NCBI GenBank assembly: GCA_020634515.1
Contig: JACKBL010000003.1
Span: 186,001 to 250,000, forward strand
DNA: 64,000 nt
Reading direction: 5' to 3'
Source of the DNA: Ardenticatenales bacterium
Lineage (GTDB): Bacteria; Chloroflexota; Anaerolineae; Promineifilales; Promineifilaceae
A program made the position numbers and the translations under genes. Under the pieces are notes generated by a model, which was given only the letters and a program-made list of their open reading frames with translations, searched no databases and was not told the DNA's origin. Of this stretch, positions 60,105 through 64,000 are shown one piece after another (within the stretch, counting starts at the first letter, position 1; every line of letters begins with the position of its first letter).

Positions 60105-63100
60105 ATGTCAAGACGCCTTCTGTTCTGGCTGATGCCGGCATTCACCCTCACCCTCCTTCTCTCTCTCCTCCTCTCCCATCCCCTGCAAGCCCAGCGCCCC
60201 ACCGCCGCCCCCGGCGACGTGATCATTAGCGAAGTCGCCTGGAGCGGTACTGCCGCCTCCAGTTCCGACGAATGGATGGAACTCTACAACACCACAAACC
60301 AGGCCATTGACTTGACCGGCTGGACCATTGAAGATGGCCTCAGCATTATTCTCTCCGGCCAAATCGAAGCTAACAGCTTTTTTTTGTTAGAGCGCACGGA
60401 TGATACCACCATTTCCAACCTTGCCGCCGACCAGATTTACACGGGCGCGCTTACGGATGGCGGTGAAACACTTATTTTGCGAGATGCCGGCAGCAGCGTG
60501 ATTGACACGGCCAACGGGGATGGCGACGTCTGGCCTGCCGGCACGCTACCTCCAGACCGTCATTCCATGGAACGCCTCGACCCTGACGTTAGCGATAGCG
60601 ATGCCAACTGGGTGAGCAACGACGGCATCACCCGCAACGGCCTGGACGCCAACGGCAACGCCATCAACGGCACGCCGCGCCAGCCCAATTCAAGCTGGTC
60701 GATCACCCCGCCCGCGGGCGAACCGGACCTGGTCGCCAGCAAATCCGGCCCGGCCATCGCCGCGCCCGGCAGCAACATTACCTACCAGATCGGGCTGCAA
60801 AATGCCGGCAGCGCCACAGCCAACGGCGTCACCCTCACCGACACCCTGCCCATCGGCCTCAGCTACCTCAGCGACGACGGCGGCTTCCCCCTCAGCCAAC
60901 CCGACGCGCAGACGCTCGTCTGGAGCATCGGGGAAGTCCTCACCCCCACCAACATCACTTTTCACGTGAACGTGGCCGTGGCCGCCAACGCCAGCGGCAG
61001 CGTCACGAACCAGATCGTGGCTGCTACGAGCAGCGCGGAGTCGAACCTGGGCAACAATCAGGCCGGCGCCACCACCGTCATCAGCGATGGGACGACGCCC
61101 GTGGTGTTGATTGAGGCAATTTTGTACGATGGCTACGTTTCCGGGGACCTGGATGAGGCGGTGCAGTTGGTCAATGCCGGCACAACCTCCGTGGACATCA
61201 GCGGTTGGCGCATCACCGACAACGGCGACCCCGGTTCCGGGGCCGTCCTCCCCGCCGGAACCAGCATCGCCCCCGGCCAGCGCCTCTGGCTTGCCCGCGG
61301 TGCCACCGCTTTTAGCTTCTCCTTTGGCGCGCCGCCGGACTTTGAAACGGACGACACCCTGCCGGAAGTGCCGGAGATGGAGGGAGGGTGGCCGGGTTAT
61401 ACCAATACGGGCGATGAGGTGGTGCTGCTGGACGACATAGGCAACGTCGTAGACACGCTCGTTTACGAAAACGGCAACACCGGTCAAAACGGTTGGTCCG
61501 GCGCCGCCGTGCAACCTTTCTCCGTGGGCAGCGCCTCCGGCAGCAACGGCCAGATTCTCTACCGCATGCGCGACCAGGCCACCAACCTGCCCGTTCCCGA
61601 CACAAACACCGCCGCCGATTGGGCGCAATCCACAGCGGACACCGTCAACGGGCGCAAAGTACGCTATCCCGGCTGGGACCTGGACGCCTTCTTCTTCACC
61701 GCCCAATCCACCGAATTCGCCGAACTGCGCATCGCCATCGCCCCCGACAACGCCTTCCAGGCCATCGTAGACCACATCAACAGCGCCCAAAGCAGCATCA
61801 TCATGGAATCGCTCACCTTTGAGAATGTGGGGGTGGCCGATGCCCTTATCGCCGCCGCCAATCGCGGCGTGGCGGTGTCCCTGCTGCTGGAGGGGGGTCC
61901 CACGGGCGGCCTTTCGGACCAGGAAAAATATGTGTGCCAGGAGTTGGATAGTGCCGGCATTTCCTGCTGGTTCATGATCTCCGACGACGACAACGACATC
62001 CACGACCGCTACAGCTACCTGCACGCCAAATTCATCCTCGTAGACAACGCGCGCGTCGCTATCAGCAGCGAAAACATGAGCCTGAACAGCCTGCCCAACG
62101 ACGACAAAGCAGACGGAACCTGGGGACGGCGCGGCCTGGTCCTCTTCACCGACGCCCCCGGCGTCATCGCCCGCGTGCACGACATCTTCACCGCCGACTA
62201 CGCCCCCCTGACACACACCGACCTGAAACAGTGGCAGGCCGCCGACCCCACGTATGGCGCGCCCTCCCCCGGCTTCGTGCCCATCACCGAAAGCGGCGGC
62301 ATCACCTACACCGTGCGCTACCCCACGCCCGCCGTCTTCCAGGGCACATTCTCCTTTGAAGTGGTCCATTCACCCGAAAACAGCCTGCGCGACCAGAACA
62401 GCCTCCTCGGACTGGTGAATCAGGCCGGCACGGGCGACCTGGTGCTGGTGCAGCAGCTTGACGAACCACCACACTGGGGCAGCAGCGACAGCACCCCCAC
62501 CGCCGACCCCAATCTGCGCCTGGAAGCCTACCTCAACGCCGCCCGGCGCGGCGCCACCGTGCGCCTGCTGCTGGATGGGGCGCTGGATGATCCCAACTCC
62601 CCCACGAGCAACCAGGCCACTTGTGACTATGTGAAAAGCGTGGCCCGCGGCGAAGGGTTGCAAGTTATTTGCGCTCTGGGCAACCCGGCGGGACTGGGCA
62701 TCCACAACAAAATGGTACTCGTGCGCCTGGCCGGGCACGGCTACATCCACGTGGGCAGCATCAACGGCAGTGAGCAGTCTAACAAAGGGAACCGGGAGCT
62801 GGCGCTGCAAGTGCAGTCCGACGAAGCGTTTGCGCTGCTGGCGGACATGTTCCAGCGCGACTGGCCCAACCGCGCCTACGTGCCCACGTTCTCCTTTAAT
62901 TTCCAGGGGGCGGCGACCTATCCGTTGATCAGCGAAGTGATGTATGACCCCACGGGATCGGATGACGCGGAATTTGTGGAGATCGTGAATCCCACGGGCA
63001 GCGTTATGGACCTGAGCAATTATGCGTTGGGGGATGCCGTAAACATAACGGATTTTGAGGATTTGCGCCGCTTCCCGGCAGGCGTGACGCTGGCTCCGGG

Positions 63101-63470
63101 GGAAACGCTGGTGGTGGCGGCAAAGGCCACGGCTTTCCAGGCGCTCTATGGCTTCAATCCCGATTTCGAGATTTTGGATACGAACGGCAATATCCCCGAC
63201 CTGATCGATGACCCGGCCTGGGGTTCGCCGGACACGTACTTCCAATTGGGCAATGGCGGGGATGAGGTGATCTTGCGCGGACCGGATAACAAGGCGGTGG
63301 ATGCCATCAGCTATGGCACGGGACAGTTCCCCGGCGTCATCGCCTGCGCCGTGATCGACAATGGGCACGCGCTGGAGCGGTATCCCCACTGGCGAGACAC
63401 GAATAACTGCCCCGCCGACTTCCGTGATGTTTTCCCACCGACGCCGGGGAACGTGCCGGCATTTCCCTGA
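60105..63470 (+). CDS. Secreted protein with lamin-tail, DUF11 and two phospholipase D-like domains
   Basis: Encodes 1121 residues. A signal peptide (cleaved near LQAQR) is followed by a lamin-tail domain (about 35-165), a DUF11/Ig-like domain (205-320), a second lamin-tail domain (325-500), two PLD-like domains with HxK residues H640/K642 (HAKFILVD, ISSENMSLNS) and H867/K869 (HNKMVLVR, VGSINGSEQSNKGN), and a third lamin-tail domain (930-1115). The paired HxK motifs form one PLD active site. It may be a secreted nuclease or phospholipase. GAGAGT precedes the ATG weakly. Confidence 0.88.
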   Translation: MSRRLLFWLMPAFTLTLLLSLLLSHPLQAQRPTAAPGDVIISEVAWSGTAASSSDEWMELYNTTNQAIDLTGWTIEDGLSIILSGQIEANSFFLLERTDDTTISNLAADQIYTGALTDGGETLILRDAGSSVIDTANGDGDVWPAGTLPPDRHSMERLDPDVSDSDANWVSNDGITRNGLDANGNAINGTPRQPNSSWSITPPAGEPDLVASKSGPAIAAPGSNITYQIGLQNAGSATANGVTLTDTLPIGLSYLSDDGGFPLSQPDAQTLVWSIGEVLTPTNITFHVNVAVAANASGSVTNQIVAATSSAESNLGNNQAGATTVISDGTTPVVLIEAILYDGYVSGDLDEAVQLVNAGTTSVDISGWRITDNGDPGSGAVLPAGTSIAPGQRLWLARGATAFSFSFGAPPDFETDDTLPEVPEMEGGWPGYTNTGDEVVLLDDIGNVVDTLVYENGNTGQNGWSGAAVQPFSVGSASGSNGQILYRMRDQATNLPVPDTNTAADWAQSTADTVNGRKVRYPGWDLDAFFFTAQSTEFAELRIAIAPDNAFQAIVDHINSAQSSIIMESLTFENVGVADALIAAANRGVAVSLLLEGGPTGGLSDQEKYVCQELDSAGISCWFMISDDDNDIHDRYSYLHAKFILVDNARVAISSENMSLNSLPNDDKADGTWGRRGLVLFTDAPGVIARVHDIFTADYAPLTHTDLKQWQAADPTYGAPSPGFVPITESGGITYTVRYPTPAVFQGTFSFEVVHSPENSLRDQNSLLGLVNQAGTGDLVLVQQLDEPPHWGSSDSTPTADPNLRLEAYLNAARRGATVRLLLDGALDDPNSPTSNQATCDYVKSVARGEGLQVICALGNPAGLGIHNKMVLVRLAGHGYIHVGSINGSEQSNKGNRELALQVQSDEAFALLADMFQRDWPNRAYVPTFSFNFQGAATYPLISEVMYDPTGSDDAEFVEIVNPTGSVMDLSNYALGDAVNITDFEDLRRFPAGVTLAPGETLVVAAKATAFQALYGFNPDFEILDTNGNIPDLIDDPAWGSPDTYFQLGNGGDEVILRGPDNKAVDAISYGTGQFPGVIACAVIDNGHALERYPHWRDTNNCPADFRDVFPPTPGNVPAFP

Positions 63471-63490
63471 CCCCCTAAAACGAAAACGCC

Positions 63491-63516
63491 TGGCGACTTC
63501 TCTGGGAAAGTCGCCA
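63491..63516. terminator. Hairpin between the PLD gene and the minus-strand peptide gene
   Basis: TGGCGACTT (63491-63499) pairs with AAGTCGCCA (63508-63516). On the minus strand it is followed by GGCGTTTTCGTTTT, so it best fits as terminator of the peptide gene at 63600-63764. Confidence 0.6.
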
Positions 63517-63543
63517 ATGGACCATTACCGGCCATGCTCCTCA

Positions 63544-63576
63544 AGATTGGTTCATTCTTGGAGAATGAACCAATCT
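63544..63576. repeat. Repeat family D copy
   Basis: AGATTGGTTCATTC / GAATGAACCAATCT with a TTGGA loop, matching 18595-18627 and 19879-19911. It lies in the gap between the convergent genes. Confidence 0.88.
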
Positions 63577-63599
63577 TTGAGCAGTTACAGTGCCCTGGG

Positions 63600-63764
63600 C
63601 TATTTACCAAACAGATCTTCCGGATTAATGCCCGGGTCTTGATCTGGAGCCAATCCCAAAGCCGGTGTCCCGGCTCGTGTACTGATAATGCCTTCATAAA
63701 TGATGGCCGGTGGTTCGTAAACCTTCTTTTCCTCAGTTTGCGTCTCTCGTTTGTCTTCTTGCAT
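63600..63764 (-). CDS. 54-residue peptide with RiPP-leader-like motif (candidate precursor peptide)
   Basis: ATG at 63764 is preceded by GAGG six bases upstream on the minus strand. The frame gives a charged start (MQEDKRETQTEEKKV), then YEPPAIIYEG (Y16, P19, I21, G25) and STRAG, then GTPALGLAPDQDPGINPEDL and FGK. Y-x2-P-x-L/I-x3-G is the leader pattern recognised by PqqD/RRE proteins in lasso and related RiPPs. Macrolactam acidic residues are not at the usual lasso distance (D41 would be position 10 after G32), so this is not a canonical lasso core. No maturation genes are in the window; the cluster may lie beyond either edge. Confidence 0.6.
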   Translation of the reverse strand: MQEDKRETQTEEKKVYEPPAIIYEGIISTRAGTPALGLAPDQDPGINPEDLFGK

Positions 63765-64000
63765 GTGATGCCTCAATTGCCGTGTGACACTCCGGAAAGG
63801 GAACGGGCGTCATGCAGATTCGTCGTTGCGACGCTACCGCTGTTGCTCACGAGCCTTTTCACCAGTGTGGCGGAACGAAAATAATATTAACCGCTTTCCA
63901 GAAGCAGAGCAAACGACGAGAGCGGAGCCATTTCAACTTCGTGGCGAATTTGCGACAAAAGCCTCGCGCTTTCCGGCTGCCTGTCACCGCCGTCTCAGCA
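63765..64000. other. Right edge without a recognised gene
   Basis: Contains a TATTAT box (minus strand, about 63882-63890) that may belong to the peptide promoter. A minus-strand frame is open from the edge to about 63852 (about 45 codons, Arg/Lys-rich), but it lacks homology that I can recognise and a start in view. Confidence 0.4.

Larger units (their letters stand above)
750..63461. repeat. TGCCGGCA highly iterated palindrome (about 74 sites)
   Basis: Hand-found first bases include 750, 1793, 2307, 3343, 5245, 5922, 9637, 11055, 12437, 15083, 19133, 20704, 21842, 24450, 25084, 30191, 30836, 31677, 34437, 35935, 38453, 42745, 43278, 48674, 50240, 52331, 54118, 55768, 57054, 60133, 61952 and 63454. 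About two are expected for this octamer at roughly 60% GC. Sites occur as A-G-I, M-P-A and C-R-Q in the three frames and also between genes. Gaps without sites include 15708-19132 and 38461-42744. Confidence 0.85.

Noticed and set aside
1..64000. tRNA, rRNA, CRISPR array, phage or IS transposase
   Set aside because: Looked for T-loop words, regular spacer arrays and transposase motifs on both strands; none was seen.
63852..64000. Open minus-strand frame at the right edge
   Set aside because: Only about 45 codons, no start in view and no recognisable similarity; cannot be supported as a gene.

Overview
The window looks like about 64 kb of chromosome from a high-GC, free-living, multicellular or biofilm-type bacterium, most likely a Chloroflexota member near Anaerolineae, Caldilineae or Ardenticatenia. 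That is inferred from gene content (LysM-TIM-barrel exoprotein, several GT-C membrane glycosyltransferases, MoxR-DUF58-DUF4129 set, Roadblock protein, PF13654-type Lon, secreted PLD/lamin-tail protein) and from the intergenic repeats. No rRNA, tRNA, CRISPR, prophage or transposase was seen.

Layout. 1-2100: end of a probable dynamin-like GTPase gene, DUF402 protein, two small membrane proteins. 2.2-6.2 kb: folC and lon. 6.3-8.2 kb: small Cys-rich protein and a ferredoxin-NADP reductase-like flavoenzyme. 8.2-16.3 kb: secreted LysM glycosidase, PLP/CBS-domain cystathionine synthase, GT39-like glycosyltransferase, CysQ-like phosphatase. 15.6-25.3 kb: branched-chain-type (Liv) ABC transporter with two acyl-CoA ligases inserted, order livG - acyl-CoA synthetase - livH - livM - FAS1/substrate-binding lipoprotein - livF - PaaK-like ligase; this suggests uptake plus CoA activation of a carboxylic acid rather than plain amino-acid uptake. 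25.5-33.1 kb: GT2, MoxR, a foreign-looking sulfatase, DUF58, DUF4129, Roadblock. 33.5-41 kb: pyrG, a candidate structured small RNA, acyl-CoA dehydrogenase, priA. 41-48.5 kb: GNAT, DUF3159-like, P450, fhs, malic enzyme and a thioredoxin-reductase-like flavoprotein. 48.5-57.6 kb: Lon-like protease, murJ, GT-C enzyme, GAF histidine kinase, psuG. 58-63.8 kb: ParB-like/CBM48 fusion, GNAT, 1121-residue secreted PLD protein, and a 54-residue minus-strand peptide gene with a RiPP-leader-like motif.

Two signals cut across genes. (1) The palindrome TGCCGGCA occurs about 74 times by hand count, where base composition predicts about two; it occurs in all reading frames and between genes. At many sites the local G/C skew flips from G-rich on the 5' side to C-rich on the 3' side, whichever way the gene runs. 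(2) At least eight families of short palindromic or tandem repeats fill almost every intergenic gap, including the gaps inside the Liv cluster.

The strongest candidates for something undescribed are the tandem-domain RNA at 35287-35440, the TGCCGGCA-centred skew switches, and the small peptide gene at 63600-63764.
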